Assembly (NCBI RefSeq): GCF_030817415.1
Contig: NZ_JAUSZI010000002.1
Coordinates: 1,798,001 to 1,862,000, forward strand
DNA length: 64,000 nt
Direction: 5' to 3'
Source: Streptomyces umbrinus
Lineage (GTDB): Bacteria; Actinomycetota; Actinomycetes; Streptomycetales; Streptomycetaceae
A program made the translations under genes and the position numbers. Of the stretch, positions 25,645-34,870 are shown in pieces. The notes under the pieces were generated by a model. The model saw only the letters and a program-made list of their open reading frames with translations. It ran no database searches and had not been told where the DNA came from. Position 1 is the stretch's first letter. Every line of letters starts with the position of its first letter.

Positions 25645-27774
25645 ATGACCGGATCCCCCGGCACCAGACCCAGACACGGGCCCAGCCACAGGCCCATCGT
25701 CCTTACACCGTTACTCGTTCTCGCCCTGCTGCTGTCCGTCCTCGTCGCCCTGCCCGGCGCCACGGCCCACGCGGCCGAACCGATCACCGACCCGATCCCC
25801 GAGCGGCCCACCACCTCCGGCATCGGGCTCACCGTCGAGGAGTTCGCGGCCTTCCCGAAGAGCGAGCCGCCGGACGGTCCCGTCACCGATCCACGGCTGA
25901 GGCGGCACGCCCGCATCAACTATCTGAGCGAACTGCCCGACGGCTCGGGCCGGATGGCCGTGCCGGACCTCAACGGCAAGCTGTATCTCGTCGAGAACGG
26001 CACCCCGCGCGTCTACCTCGACGTCGCCGGCACCTTCTCCCCCGCGTTCTTCGGCAGCCAGGGTCTCGGCATGGGCTTCGGGTTCGTCACCTTCGACCCG
26101 CGCTTCAAGAAGAACGGCCGTTTCTACACCGTCCACACCGAACTGGCCTCCGCCACCACCGCCGTGCCCGACATGCGGCAGGCGTCGAACACGGTGTACC
26201 ACGGCGTCGTCACCGAGTGGACGGCCGACGCCCCCTCGGCCGACACCTTCGAGGGCACGCGTCGCGAGGTGCTCCGGATCGGCTTCACGGGCCGCGTCCA
26301 CGGCATCCAGCAGATCGACTTCAACCCCACCGCCCGGCCCCACGACAAGGACTACGGGCTGCTCTACCTCGCCGTCGGCGACGGCGGCCAGGGCGCCAGG
26401 AACAGCGAGCCGCAGAGCCTGACCGTGCCGCACGGCAAGATCCTGCGCATCGACCCGCGGGGCACCGACAGCGCCAACGGCAAGTACGGCATCCCGTCCC
26501 GCAACCCCTTCGTCGACACCCCCGGCGCCCTCGGCGAGATCTACGCGTACGGCATGCGCGACCCGCACCGCTTCAGCTGGGACTCCGGCGGCCGCAACCG
26601 TATGTACCTCGGCCACATCGGTGAGCACGCCATAGAGGCCGTCTACGAGGTGAGGGCCGGCGACAACCTCGGCTGGAGCGAACGCGAGGGCGCCTTCGTC
26701 TTCGACAAGGCAGCCACCGATCCCTGCGCCAAGATCCAGCCGCTGCCCGCCGACGACGAGAAGTACGGCTACACGTATCCCGTCGCCGCCTACGACCACG
26801 ACCCGCCCGCCGACTGGAACTGCACCTCCGACGTCGGACGGGCCGTCGTCGGCGGCTTCGTCCTGCGCGACCGCGACCTGCCCGAGCTGTACGGCAAGTA
26901 CGTCTTCGGCGACCTCGTCGACGGCCGGCTCCTCTACGCCGACACCAAGGACATGCGCCGGGGCGGCACGGAACTGGCCGAGCTGTACGACCTGATGCTG
27001 TACGACGAGAGCGGCGCCCGGGTGACGCTGCAGGACCTGGCCGGGGACGACCGGGTCGACCTGCGCTTCGGGCAGGACGCCGACGGCGGGCTCTATCTGC
27101 TCTCCAAGGCCAACGGCAGGATCTGGAAGGTGACCGGCACCCGGAAGTTCGCCTCCTGCGACACCGACGGCACGAAGGTCACCAACGTCATGGCCGGACG
27201 GAACTGGGCGCCGGTCACCCCGTCCAAGTGGCGGTTCCCGGGCCGTGAGGCGATCCTCGCCGAGGCGGGAGTGGCCCGCCCCGGCCCGCGCCGACCCTTC
27301 GAGTACGCCGTGCTCACCGCGGGTCCCCCGGCCTTCGGCTCTGTACGGATCGACGCGCAGGTCCGCCTCGACACGCCCGTCGAGGTCACCAACCGGGACG
27401 TGATCGTCGTGTTCGGCCACCAGTCCGACACGAAGTTCTATTACGCGCACCTGTCGACCGACAACACCATCTATCCGCACAACGGGATCTTCGTCGTGAA
27501 CGACGCCGACCGGCTGCGCCTGGAGGACCAGTGGAACGGCACCACCGGTGCGCCACCGGCCGTCACCGACTCGGCCTGGCACAAGGTGCGGGTGGTGCAC
27601 TGCCCCGGCACCGGTGAGATCGCGGTCTATCTCGACGGTTCGAAACAGCCCCTGATGACGGCCGTCGACACCACGCTCTCCTCCGGCCGGGTGGGCTTCG
27701 GCTCGTTCGACAACATCGGACGGATGCGCGACCTGAAGGTCACCGGCGCGGGCGGGGCCGCCCTCACACGGTGA
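25645..27774 (+). CDS. Secreted glucose/sorbosone dehydrogenase-family protein with C-terminal LamG-like domain
   Basis: 709 aa. A signal peptide (about residues 18-43) precedes a six-bladed PQQ-dependent sugar dehydrogenase-type propeller (YLSELPDGSGRMAVPDLNG, GFVTFDPRFKKNGRFYTVH, DYGLLYLAVGDGGQ, IYAYGMRDPHRFSWD, DNLGWSEREGAF, YVFGDLVDGRLLYAD). A concanavalin-like C-terminal domain (about 510-700) ends with KVRVVHCPGTGEIAVYLDG. Members oxidise sugars extracellularly with PQQ; no PQQ biosynthesis genes are in the window. The ATG at 25645 is preferred because GAGGAG lies 9 nt upstream. The 3' end overlaps the convergent GH30 gene by 11 nt. Confidence 0.87.
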   Translation: MTGSPGTRPRHGPSHRPIVLTPLLVLALLLSVLVALPGATAHAAEPITDPIPERPTTSGIGLTVEEFAAFPKSEPPDGPVTDPRLRRHARINYLSELPDGSGRMAVPDLNGKLYLVENGTPRVYLDVAGTFSPAFFGSQGLGMGFGFVTFDPRFKKNGRFYTVHTELASATTAVPDMRQASNTVYHGVVTEWTADAPSADTFEGTRREVLRIGFTGRVHGIQQIDFNPTARPHDKDYGLLYLAVGDGGQGARNSEPQSLTVPHGKILRIDPRGTDSANGKYGIPSRNPFVDTPGALGEIYAYGMRDPHRFSWDSGGRNRMYLGHIGEHAIEAVYEVRAGDNLGWSEREGAFVFDKAATDPCAKIQPLPADDEKYGYTYPVAAYDHDPPADWNCTSDVGRAVVGGFVLRDRDLPELYGKYVFGDLVDGRLLYADTKDMRRGGTELAELYDLMLYDESGARVTLQDLAGDDRVDLRFGQDADGGLYLLSKANGRIWKVTGTRKFASCDTDGTKVTNVMAGRNWAPVTPSKWRFPGREAILAEAGVARPGPRRPFEYAVLTAGPPAFGSVRIDAQVRLDTPVEVTNRDVIVVFGHQSDTKFYYAHLSTDNTIYPHNGIFVVNDADRLRLEDQWNGTTGAPPAVTDSAWHKVRVVHCPGTGEIAVYLDGSKQPLMTAVDTTLSSGRVGFGSFDNIGRMRDLKVTGAGGAALTR

Positions 27775-29236
27775 CACCGTCGATCTCGAAGGTCTGCACC
27801 GAGGCGGCGGCGAACGGCACGCTCAGGCTCTTGCCGTTGAGGTAGGTGTCCGAGCGTGCCGTGTAGAGGTCGCCGCTGCCCGAGGTGAGCGTGTTCCAGC
27901 GCCGTACGAGCCCGCCGCTGCCGCCCGTGACCGTGGTGAAGCGGGACAGGTCGAAGGTGAGCGTCTGCGCGGCACCGGAGTTGACGGCCACGATGACGAG
28001 GCGCTTCTGCGTCGCGTCATGGGCGGCGACCGCGTAGCCGACACCGGTGTCGAGGATGGTCATCCCCGGCCGGATGTGACGGCTGAACTGGGCCATCACG
28101 TAGTACTTGGTCTGGACGGTGGTGGGCTGCAGGGTGCTCGCGTCGTACGCGATCATCGCCCAGCCGGTGGAGGGGTCCATCACCTGCCAGTAGACCCAGG
28201 CGGTCGGGTGCAGCCAGCGGAAGTCCAGGCACAGGTTGCTCGCCAGGGTGAGGCCGGAGCCGTCGCTGTCACCGGTCTCGGAGTTCCAGAGCTTCTTGCC
28301 GGCGGTCGTCACGACATCCGTGTGGAGGAGGTCGCGGCGGCCGCCCGAACCCTGGTAGCCGTGCACGTTGACCTGGCTGACCAGGGCCTTCGTCGACGCC
28401 CCGAAGGAGTTCCAGGTCGTACGGGCCAGGTCGTAGCTGGTCTCGTCGGACGCCGAGATCCTGATGCCGGACAGGCCCCGCGTGTCGAGTTCGCTGCGCA
28501 TGTACGGGAGGACGGCGGCCTGGACGGCGGCGTCCATGTGGCAGCCCTCCTGGGTGCCGGTGGCGGTCCACCAGGAGGACGAGGGTTCGTTGAAGGGGTC
28601 GACGGTCGCGAAGTTCACGCCCCAGTTGTTCTTGGCGCGCAGGGCGACGGCCGCCAGGTGGGAGGCATGCTGGCGGTAGTTCCAGGACTGGAGGTTGTTG
28701 CCGCCCCCCGACGCGCCCGACGGGTTGTGGTTGAGGCACATCCACCACATGGGCGAGTTGGCGAACAGCTCGGTGACCGCGCCGCGTTGGACGGCCTTCA
28801 CCAGGGCGGCGCGCTGGTTGGCGTCCGCCGTCCAGTCCCAGGCCGAGGAGGTGGGGTCCTCGTTGTTCCAGTCCTGCCAGTAGCCCTCGATCTGCTTGAA
28901 GGCCGGGATGTTGGGCGAGGCGACCATGGACTGGCCGCCCACGCTGTTCGGGCTGCACGCGCCCAGGTTGTAGCGGGCGATGTTCATGCCGAGGCCCGGC
29001 AGCGTCCTGCCGCCGTACGCCACGGACTTGGTGGTGAAGAAGATGTCGGCGAAGTCGTCCCGCGCGCCGAACACGTTCGCCCACCACGCGAGCGAGGTAC
29101 CCCAGCCCTCCCAACGCCCGTAGCTTGTACCGGGGTTGACGCCGATGGTCGCGTCGGCGCGGGCGGTGCCCGTCGCCAGCGCACTGCCCAGCAGCGTGCC
29201 GCCCGCCGCCGCCAGCAGCGATCTGCGCTTCATCAT
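27764..29236 (-). CDS. GH30 glycosidase, galactan endo-beta-1,6-galactanase type
   Basis: 490 aa secreted enzyme. The N-terminus MMKRRSLLAAAGGTLLGSALA is an export signal. The catalytic barrel shows the GH30 acid/base Glu in VDPFNEPSSSWW and the nucleophile Glu in LWNSETGDSDG. The whole-chain pattern (GWGTSLAWWANVFG, GMNIARYNLG, SPMWWM, NNLQSWNYRQHA) resembles the Streptomyces beta-1,6-galactanases that attack arabinogalactan side chains. A beta-sandwich (about residues 400-490) follows. AGGAGA precedes the first ATG by 6 nt. Its promoter carries a CGATAGTTTTACG motif similar to one ahead of the beta-helix protein at 63202. Confidence 0.88.
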   Translation of the reverse strand: MMKRRSLLAAAGGTLLGSALATGTARADATIGVNPGTSYGRWEGWGTSLAWWANVFGARDDFADIFFTTKSVAYGGRTLPGLGMNIARYNLGACSPNSVGGQSMVASPNIPAFKQIEGYWQDWNNEDPTSSAWDWTADANQRAALVKAVQRGAVTELFANSPMWWMCLNHNPSGASGGGNNLQSWNYRQHASHLAAVALRAKNNWGVNFATVDPFNEPSSSWWTATGTQEGCHMDAAVQAAVLPYMRSELDTRGLSGIRISASDETSYDLARTTWNSFGASTKALVSQVNVHGYQGSGGRRDLLHTDVVTTAGKKLWNSETGDSDGSGLTLASNLCLDFRWLHPTAWVYWQVMDPSTGWAMIAYDASTLQPTTVQTKYYVMAQFSRHIRPGMTILDTGVGYAVAAHDATQKRLVIVAVNSGAAQTLTFDLSRFTTVTGGSGGLVRRWNTLTSGSGDLYTARSDTYLNGKSLSVPFAAASVQTFEIDGVTV

Positions 29237-29405
29237 GGAGGTCTCCTGTCGCGCTCATGCCACAACCTGGTTGAAGAATGGGGCGGGGGCAAACGGTTGT
29301 CGAGACGCGTGACAGCGCTTTCTGTTTCGATAGTTTTACGGACGCCCGTGTCACGGCAGTGGCCTACGGGCACCCGTGTCCCACGGCCTCATGGGCGCGC
29401 CGGCG
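29237..29405. promoter_or_regulatory. GH30 promoter region
   Basis: A 169-bp gap. ACAG-N6-CTGT around an AGCGCTTTC half-site at 29312-29325 and TTTCGATAGTTTTACG at 29325-29340 are candidate operator sequences; the latter shares AAAACTATCG (other strand) with the 62913-62924 site. The LacI-like half-site resembles the operators at 19701-19722. Confidence 0.35.
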
Positions 29406-30662
29406 TCACCACCGAGGGAGCTTGAGCTCGTACTCCGGGTGGACGCGCCGCATGTAACCGGTGTCGTCGCGGCCCTTCATCCCCGAGTCGAGATAGACCC
29501 GGTGGAGCCGTTCCAGCGCGTCATGGTCGAGTTCGACGCCGAGACCGGGACCCGTGGGGACCTTGACCGCGCCGCCCCGCAGTTCCAGGGCACCGGGGAC
29601 GACGACGTCGTCCGCGAAGTTCCACGGGTAGTGGGTGTCGCAGGAGGTGTCGAGGTTCGGGATCGCGGCGGCCACATGGGTCATGGCGGCGAGGCTGATG
29701 CCGAGGTGCGAGTTGGAGTGCATGGACAGGCCGATCCCGAACGCCTCGCAGACGGCGGCGAGTTCACGGGTGCGGCGGAGTCCGCCCCAGTAGTGGTGGT
29801 CGGTGAGGAGGACCTGGATGGCGTCCTGTTCCACGGCCGGCTTCAGGTGCTCCCAGGCGACCACGCACATGTTGGTGGCCAGCGGCATGGGCGAGGTCTT
29901 CGCGACTCCCGCCATGCCGGGAATCGTGGGGGTGGGGTCCTCCAGGTACTCCAGGCAGCCGTCCAGCTCCCGCGCCACGTACTGCGAAGTCTCCACCGTC
30001 CAGGCCGTGTTGGGGTCGAGCCGCAACGGCTGTCCCGGGAAGGCCTCGGCGAGCGCCTTCATCGCGGCGATCTCCTCGTCGGGCGGGAAGACACCGCCCT
30101 TGAGCTTGAACGAGCCGAATCCGTACCGCTGTTGCATCAGCCGGGCCTGCTCGACGATGCCCGCCGGGTCGAGAGCCTCGCCCCACTCGTCGCCGACGGC
30201 CGGGTTGCCGTCGAGCGCCGGGTGTTCGGCCCACTTGTAGAAGAGGTACGCGGCGAAGGGCACGGCGTCGCGGACCGCGCCGCCCAGCAGGTCGCTGACC
30301 GAGCGCCCGAGGAGCTTGCCCTGGGCGTCCAGACAGGCGACCTCCACGGCGGAGGTGGTCCAGCCGCGCTCGTGGGAACTGGGCACGGTGGGCAGCAGGA
30401 CGGTGTCGATCGCGGCGGCGACGGCGGTCGTGTCGAAGACGTCCATACCGACGACCACCTGCGCCGCGGCCGCCAGCCGTTCGATACGGATGTCACCGCC
30501 GGTCGACTCGCCGAGGCCCACCGTGCCGTCCTCCAGGACGAGTTGGAGGATCAGCCGCAGGGCGAGGGGCTCGTGCACACCGCTGGAGTTGAGGAGCGGC
30601 GGGTCACGGAAGGCGATCGGCGTGACGATCAGTTCACGGATCCGACTGTCGGGGGTGGTCAT
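29406..30662 (-). CDS. gudD: Glucarate dehydratase (enolase superfamily)
   Basis: 418 aa. It dehydrates D-glucarate to 5-keto-4-deoxyglucarate in hexuronate catabolism. Catalytic signatures are FKLKGG (KxK base), RLDPNTAW and LEDPTP (metal ligands), ATNMCV and HSNSHLG (the general-acid/base His). The length fits the family. The ATG at 30662 follows GGAGG; an in-frame start 72 nt upstream lacks support. It stands alone between the GH30 gene and the resorcinol operon, and would suit the uronates released by the polysaccharide lyase at 37816. An inverted TTCATGAA sits about 70 bp upstream as a possible operator. Confidence 0.92.
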   Translation of the reverse strand: MTTPDSRIRELIVTPIAFRDPPLLNSSGVHEPLALRLILQLVLEDGTVGLGESTGGDIRIERLAAAAQVVVGMDVFDTTAVAAAIDTVLLPTVPSSHERGWTTSAVEVACLDAQGKLLGRSVSDLLGGAVRDAVPFAAYLFYKWAEHPALDGNPAVGDEWGEALDPAGIVEQARLMQQRYGFGSFKLKGGVFPPDEEIAAMKALAEAFPGQPLRLDPNTAWTVETSQYVARELDGCLEYLEDPTPTIPGMAGVAKTSPMPLATNMCVVAWEHLKPAVEQDAIQVLLTDHHYWGGLRRTRELAAVCEAFGIGLSMHSNSHLGISLAAMTHVAAAIPNLDTSCDTHYPWNFADDVVVPGALELRGGAVKVPTGPGLGVELDHDALERLHRVYLDSGMKGRDDTGYMRRVHPEYELKLPRW

Positions 30663-30795
30663 GCGCGGACTGCCTCCAGGCCGTGGTCGATGAGCTTCAC
30701 ACACGCTCCATTCACGTCCATGAACCTGCTTCATGAATCTAGATGGCGCGCAGCCAGCTAAGAATCGTTTCAGGTGTATGTCAAGACATGGAGAC

Positions 30796-31857
30796 CTAGA
30801 CGCGAGGGGTGTCCCCCGCGAACGCCGCCCTCAGCACGGCGAGCGCACCCTCGTGCGTGACCTCGCGCGGATTGGCGTACGCCTGGCCCGCGACCTGCTC
30901 GGCCGCGACCGCCAAGTCGGCCTCGGCGAGACCCAGTTGAGCGAGGGACCGAGGTGCGCCGAGCTTTCCGGACAGGGTCCACAGAGCGAGCGGGGCGTTG
31001 TCGGTGTCCAGGGCGCGATCGAGGGCCCCGATCGCCTCGGGAGCGGCGGGCGCGTTGTAGGCGAGGGCGTACGGGAGGACGACCGTGTGCGTCTCGGCGT
31101 GCGGCAGGCCGAACGTGCCGCCCAGCACATGACAGAGCTTGTGATGCAGACCCATGGTGGTCGCGCCCAGGCAGGAACCGCACAGCCAGGCCCCGTAGAG
31201 GGCACGCCCGCGGGCCTCCAGGGACGAAGGCTCCGCAGCGATCTCCGGAAGCGCCGCGGTCATCGCCCGTACGCCCTCCTCGGCCATCAGGGAGACGAGG
31301 GGCGAGGTGTCGGGGGCGTACAGCGCCTCGACCGCGTGTGCGACGGCATTGACTCCGCTCGTGACGGAGAGGGGCACGGGCATGGAGAGGGTGAGCTCGG
31401 GGTCGTACACCACGCTGCGCGGGAGGACCGACGGGTCGCGCCCCGTGCGCTTCGCGCCGTGCTCGGTGAGGCCCCACACGGGGGTCATCTCGGAACCGGA
31501 GTACGTGGAGGGCACGGCGATCAGGGGCAGTCCCGTGCGCAGCGCGATCGCCTTGCCCAGGCCGATCGACGAACCGCCGCCCACGGCGACGCAGCCGTCG
31601 GCGCCGGCCTCGCGAGCCACCTCGACGGCCCGGTCGGCGACCTCCACCGGGACGTGCATCCGGGCTTCGGTGTGCAGTCCCGCGCACAGCTCGCCCAGCG
31701 AGTCGGCGACCGCCCGCGCGGTGTCCGAGCCACGCGCGCCGGACACCAGCAACACCCGCCGCAGACCGAGCCGTCGGACCTCCTCCGCCGTCGCGCTCAC
31801 CGAGGCGCCGGGCCGGAAGACGACCCGCATGGGCTGGGCCTCGTACGAGAAGTTCAC
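30796..31857 (-). CDS. Maleylacetate reductase
   Basis: 353 aa iron-containing-alcohol-dehydrogenase-like enzyme that reduces maleylacetate to 3-oxoadipate with NAD(P)H. Signatures are the nucleotide-binding VAVGGGSSIGLGKAIAL, the family-specific AVPSTYSGSEMTPVWGLTE, and GLHHKLCHVLGGTFGLPHAETH, whose His residues take part in catalysis. The GTG start (VNFSYE) overlaps the hydroxyquinol dioxygenase stop by 4 nt. It is the last step of the resorcinol operon. Confidence 0.93.
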   Translation of the reverse strand: MNFSYEAQPMRVVFRPGASVSATAEEVRRLGLRRVLLVSGARGSDTARAVADSLGELCAGLHTEARMHVPVEVADRAVEVAREAGADGCVAVGGGSSIGLGKAIALRTGLPLIAVPSTYSGSEMTPVWGLTEHGAKRTGRDPSVLPRSVVYDPELTLSMPVPLSVTSGVNAVAHAVEALYAPDTSPLVSLMAEEGVRAMTAALPEIAAEPSSLEARGRALYGAWLCGSCLGATTMGLHHKLCHVLGGTFGLPHAETHTVVLPYALAYNAPAAPEAIGALDRALDTDNAPLALWTLSGKLGAPRSLAQLGLAEADLAVAAEQVAGQAYANPREVTHEGALAVLRAAFAGDTPRV

Positions 31858-32729
31858 GCTTTCGCCCCAGGAGTCAGTACGAGATCGAACTGCGCGTGCC
31901 GGAAGGGGTTCGGGATGCCGAACTCCCGCGCCAGGGAGGGGTCGTCGGTCGTCGCGAAGTCCTCGACCAGACTGCTCTTCACCGCGAAGACCGCGTCCGA
32001 GTCGAGGTAGTCGCTGCCCGCCACGAAGATGTGCGTCGTGACGGGGGCGTGGCCCTCGGCGGTGGCGATGAAGTGGATGTGGGCGGGGCGGTAGGGGTGC
32101 CGGCCGGTGGCGCGGAGCAGGTCGCCGACCGGTCCGTCGGTGGGGATGGGGTACGGGCTCGGTACGCAGGTGCGGAACCAGAAGCGGCCCGCCGCGTCCG
32201 CCGTGAACAGACCGCGTCCGTTGCCCGGCGGCTGGAGGTCCGGCTGCTGCACGTCGTAGAAGCCGTCGGCGTCGGCCTGCCAGACGTCGAGGACCGCGCC
32301 GGGCAGCGGGGTGCCGTCCTGGGAGAGCACCCGGCCGCTGACGACACACGGTTCGCCGCTGCCCACCAGGTCGATGTCGGCCCCGAGTTCACGGACCGGG
32401 GACTCGGTCATGTGGAAGGGACCGAGGACGGTCGACTCGGTGGCGCCGGGGCCGCGGTCGGCGTTCAGGGTCTCCACCAGCATCGACAGTCCGAGCACGT
32501 CCGACAGGAGGATGAACTCCTGCCGGGTGTCGGTGCACGTCTGCCCGGTCGCCGTCAGAAACCCGATCGCCCGCTCCCACTCCTCCTGGGTGAGCCGCGT
32601 CTCCCGCGCGAAGTCGTGAAGGTGCCGGATCAGACCGGTGAGCAACTCCCGCAACCGCGGATCGGTACCCGCACCAAGACTCCCGACGGCCTCCTCGGTG
32701 ACCGCGGTCCCGCCGGCATCGATGGTCAT
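31854..32729 (-). CDS. Hydroxyquinol 1,2-dioxygenase (intradiol)
   Basis: 291 aa non-haem Fe(III) enzyme that opens hydroxyquinol (1,2,4-trihydroxybenzene) to maleylacetate. The N-terminal dimerisation helices (about residues 20-100) and the Fe ligands are visible: Tyr in ADGFYDVQQ, and Tyr/His/His in HPYRPAHIHFIATAEGH. Its partner genes favour hydroxyquinol over catechol. The ATG at 32729 follows AGGAG with 6-nt spacing; a longer in-frame reading through the upstream repeat is not believable. It is coupled to the reductase by GTGA. Confidence 0.93.
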   Translation of the reverse strand: MTIDAGGTAVTEEAVGSLGAGTDPRLRELLTGLIRHLHDFARETRLTQEEWERAIGFLTATGQTCTDTRQEFILLSDVLGLSMLVETLNADRGPGATESTVLGPFHMTESPVRELGADIDLVGSGEPCVVSGRVLSQDGTPLPGAVLDVWQADADGFYDVQQPDLQPPGNGRGLFTADAAGRFWFRTCVPSPYPIPTDGPVGDLLRATGRHPYRPAHIHFIATAEGHAPVTTHIFVAGSDYLDSDAVFAVKSSLVEDFATTDDPSLAREFGIPNPFRHAQFDLVLTPGAKA

Positions 32730-32816
32730 GACGACTCCTGATTCACCGTGTCCCGCTTCCCGACGATCACTGTCCCGTACAGCCTGCCTCGCGTTGTGAA
32801 CGACGCAAGCCCTTCG

Positions 32817-32865
32817 CCCTTCAGGGGCGCGGGGAACTGCGCGACCAGCCACGTACGACCCGCAC
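32817..32865. repeat. Dispersed intergenic repeat, copy 1
   Basis: A 35-bp stretch (32817-32851) is identical to 43194-43228, and the similarity extends through ACGACCCGCAC (32855-32865). It begins CCCTTCAGGGG (a small hairpin) and contains GCGCGGGGAACTGCGC. It lies after the stop of the upstream minus-strand gene in both places. I recognise it as a very common Streptomyces intergenic element; its function is unknown. Confidence 0.75.
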
Positions 32866-32915
32866 AAGCACGACGGCCCACACAACCCCGACGCCCAACG
32901 GCACAACCAGCAGAG

Positions 32916-34664
32916 CTACCCGTGACCGAGGATCCGCCGCACCGCATCCCCCAGCAACGCCTCCGCGTCGCCGACAGCCGTCCCGTACCGAAACGCCACA
33001 TACCCGTCGGGCCGCACAAGCAGCACACCCGAGTCGGAGACATCACTCAGCCGCGCCCAGTCACCGTACGGATCCTCGTACTGCTGCCCGGGCCCGACGA
33101 CGGCGGTGGCGATGTCGAGGCCGACGGCCTCGGCGGCCCGCACCCAGCAGTCCCCACCGATACCGGTGAACAGGGTGAAGCGCCCCTGCCCGGCCGCGTC
33201 GAGCGTGGACAGGGTCCGGTCCCCGGCCGTGATCCACGCATGGGGCAGCTTGGCACCGGGCCGCGAGGACGGCTGGTGGTACAGCTCGGGGTCCCGCTCG
33301 AACCCGGGATCCTCCGTACCGTCGGGGACAACCGCGTCCGACACGTACCGCTGATTGAGATCGACGCCGTGCGCGTTGAACTCGTACACCTTGAAGGCGA
33401 TCGCCTCGCGGAGCCTGGCGCGCTGCTTCTCGGCGGCCTCGGTGGCGTCCTTGCGGGCGGCGATGTTGGCCCACAGCTGCTCGGGGCTCTGCGGCGAGAG
33501 GCCGTCGAGCGCCTCGAAGATCGGCGCGGTCTCGCCGATGGACTTGTTGGCGCGGGTGACGATCTGCCTGCCGACCGGGGCGCGCTCGGCGGTGTACGTG
33601 TCGAGGAGCTTCGGCGAGGCCGTGCCGTCGAGGACGAGCCTGAGCTTCCACGCCAGGTTGTACGCGTCCTGGACGGAGGTGTTGGAGCCGAGGCCGTTGG
33701 ACGGTGGATGGCGGTGCGTGGCGTCGCCCGCGCAGAAGACGCGGCCGTTCGAGTACGTCTCGGCGTACATCTCGTTGACCGTCCACGCCGAGGAGGACTT
33801 GATGGTCACGGGGATCTCGTCGTCACCGACGAGTCTGCGGACGATGGACTCCGCGTACTCGGTGGTGAGGTCGGGGGCGCCCGCGGTCACGTCGTAGCCC
33901 CAGACGATCATCCACTCGTTCCAGGGGCGGACGTTGCGGACGAGGCCGGCGCCGATGCCGCCGACGGTCGCGCCCGGGGCGAGCACCCAGTAGAGCGTGG
34001 ACGGCCGGTGCGCGGTGTACTTGCTCAGGTCCGCGTCGAAGACGATGTTGATGCTGCCGGCCACGCCCATCTGGCCGCCCATCGGCAGACCCGCGTCCTC
34101 GGCGACCTTGGAGCGGCCCCCGTCGGCGCCGATCAGGTACTTGGCGCGGATGGTGTACTCGTCGCCGCGCAGCCGGTCCTCGACGGTGACCGTGACTCCG
34201 TCGGCGTCCTGGACGAACGACTTGTAGACCGTGCTGAAGCGGAGGTGGGTGCCCCGGGCGACGGCGGCGTCGACGAGCACCGGTTCCATGAGGTGCTGCG
34301 GCATGTCGCACATACGGGTGGGGCTGGCGAGGTCGTGCGCGGCCTGTACGAGGGGGTCGTTGCCCCAGGAGCGGACGCGGCCGAGTTCCTCGCCGGCCAG
34401 GCTGGTGCAGAAGGTGGTGTTGCCCATCAGGTGCTGGGGCGTGGCCTGCGCGACGACGTCCTGCTCGACGCCGAGGTCGCGCAGGACCTCCATCGTGCGC
34501 TGGTTGGTGATGTGGGCCCGGGGTGTGTCGGCGAGGCTCGCGTAGCGGGTGACCACGATGTTGGGCACACCGTAGGTGCTGAGGGCCAGGGCGGCCGAGG
34601 CGCCCGCGGGGCCGCTGCCCACGATGAGTACGTCGGTCTCGACTACGGGCTCGACGGTGTGCAC
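32916..34664 (-). CDS. FAD-dependent aromatic hydroxylase (resorcinol/phenol monooxygenase type)
   Basis: About 582 aa class A flavoprotein monooxygenase (PheA/TfdB/MhpA group). FAD signatures are DVLIVGSGPAGASAALAL (about residues 12-29), the DG motif YLIGADGGRSKVAEDAG, and the GD motif RVFCAGDATHRHPPSNGLG. The C-terminal thioredoxin-like fold ends near GVLLVRPDGYVAFR. With hydroxyquinol dioxygenase and maleylacetate reductase downstream, the likely reaction is resorcinol (or a related phenol) to hydroxyquinol. The GTG at 34664 has TGGAG 7 nt upstream; an ATG at 34700 would lie next to the regulatory element. Divergent from the activator gene. Confidence 0.9.
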   Translation of the reverse strand: MHTVEPVVETDVLIVGSGPAGASAALALSTYGVPNIVVTRYASLADTPRAHITNQRTMEVLRDLGVEQDVVAQATPQHLMGNTTFCTSLAGEELGRVRSWGNDPLVQAAHDLASPTRMCDMPQHLMEPVLVDAAVARGTHLRFSTVYKSFVQDADGVTVTVEDRLRGDEYTIRAKYLIGADGGRSKVAEDAGLPMGGQMGVAGSINIVFDADLSKYTAHRPSTLYWVLAPGATVGGIGAGLVRNVRPWNEWMIVWGYDVTAGAPDLTTEYAESIVRRLVGDDEIPVTIKSSSAWTVNEMYAETYSNGRVFCAGDATHRHPPSNGLGSNTSVQDAYNLAWKLRLVLDGTASPKLLDTYTAERAPVGRQIVTRANKSIGETAPIFEALDGLSPQSPEQLWANIAARKDATEAAEKQRARLREAIAFKVYEFNAHGVDLNQRYVSDAVVPDGTEDPGFERDPELYHQPSSRPGAKLPHAWITAGDRTLSTLDAAGQGRFTLFTGIGGDCWVRAAEAVGLDIATAVVGPGQQYEDPYGDWARLSDVSDSGVLLVRPDGYVAFRYGTAVGDAEALLGDAVRRILGHG

Positions 34665-34700
34665 GGGCACGCTCCAGAGGATGAGAACAGCACCAACCAT

Positions 34701-34751
34701 TCATGATCATGGTCCGGGGCGCGGGAGCGCGGGTGTCTCATTACGAGACAC
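34701..34751. promoter_or_regulatory. Composite regulatory element, copy 2 (resorcinol operon / activator)
   Basis: TCATGATCATGGTCC at 34701-34715, 18 nt, then GTGTCTCATTACGAGACAC at 34733-34751 (perfect 7-bp arms, 5-bp spacer). It is the same arrangement as 18464-18513. It lies between the divergent monooxygenase and activator genes, 37 bp from the monooxygenase start, where a Fis-type activator would be expected to bind. Confidence 0.75.
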
Positions 34752-34770
34752 CGGTGCGGGTTTGCGCGGC

Positions 34771-34814
34771 ACCGGTGCGGGCGCGGAACACCGACCGGTG
34801 CGGGCGCGGAACAC
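34771..34814. repeat. 21-bp direct repeat upstream of the activator gene
   Basis: A 21-bp sequence beginning ACCGGTGCGGGCGCGG occurs at 34771-34791 and identically at 34794-34814. A third, shorter copy (ACCGGTGCGGG) starts at 34750, so starts are spaced about two helical turns apart. It may be an additional regulator-binding array. Confidence 0.6.
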
Positions 34815-34870
34815 AACGAGTGCGCCCCTTTGTTACCTGTTCAACCATGCCCGGTACGGTGGGAGGCGCC

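Noticed and set aside
32726..33046. Possible gene around the 35-bp repeat (LVAQFPAPLKGE-like peptide)
   Set aside because: The peptide is just the translated intergenic repeat, also seen at 43194-43228.
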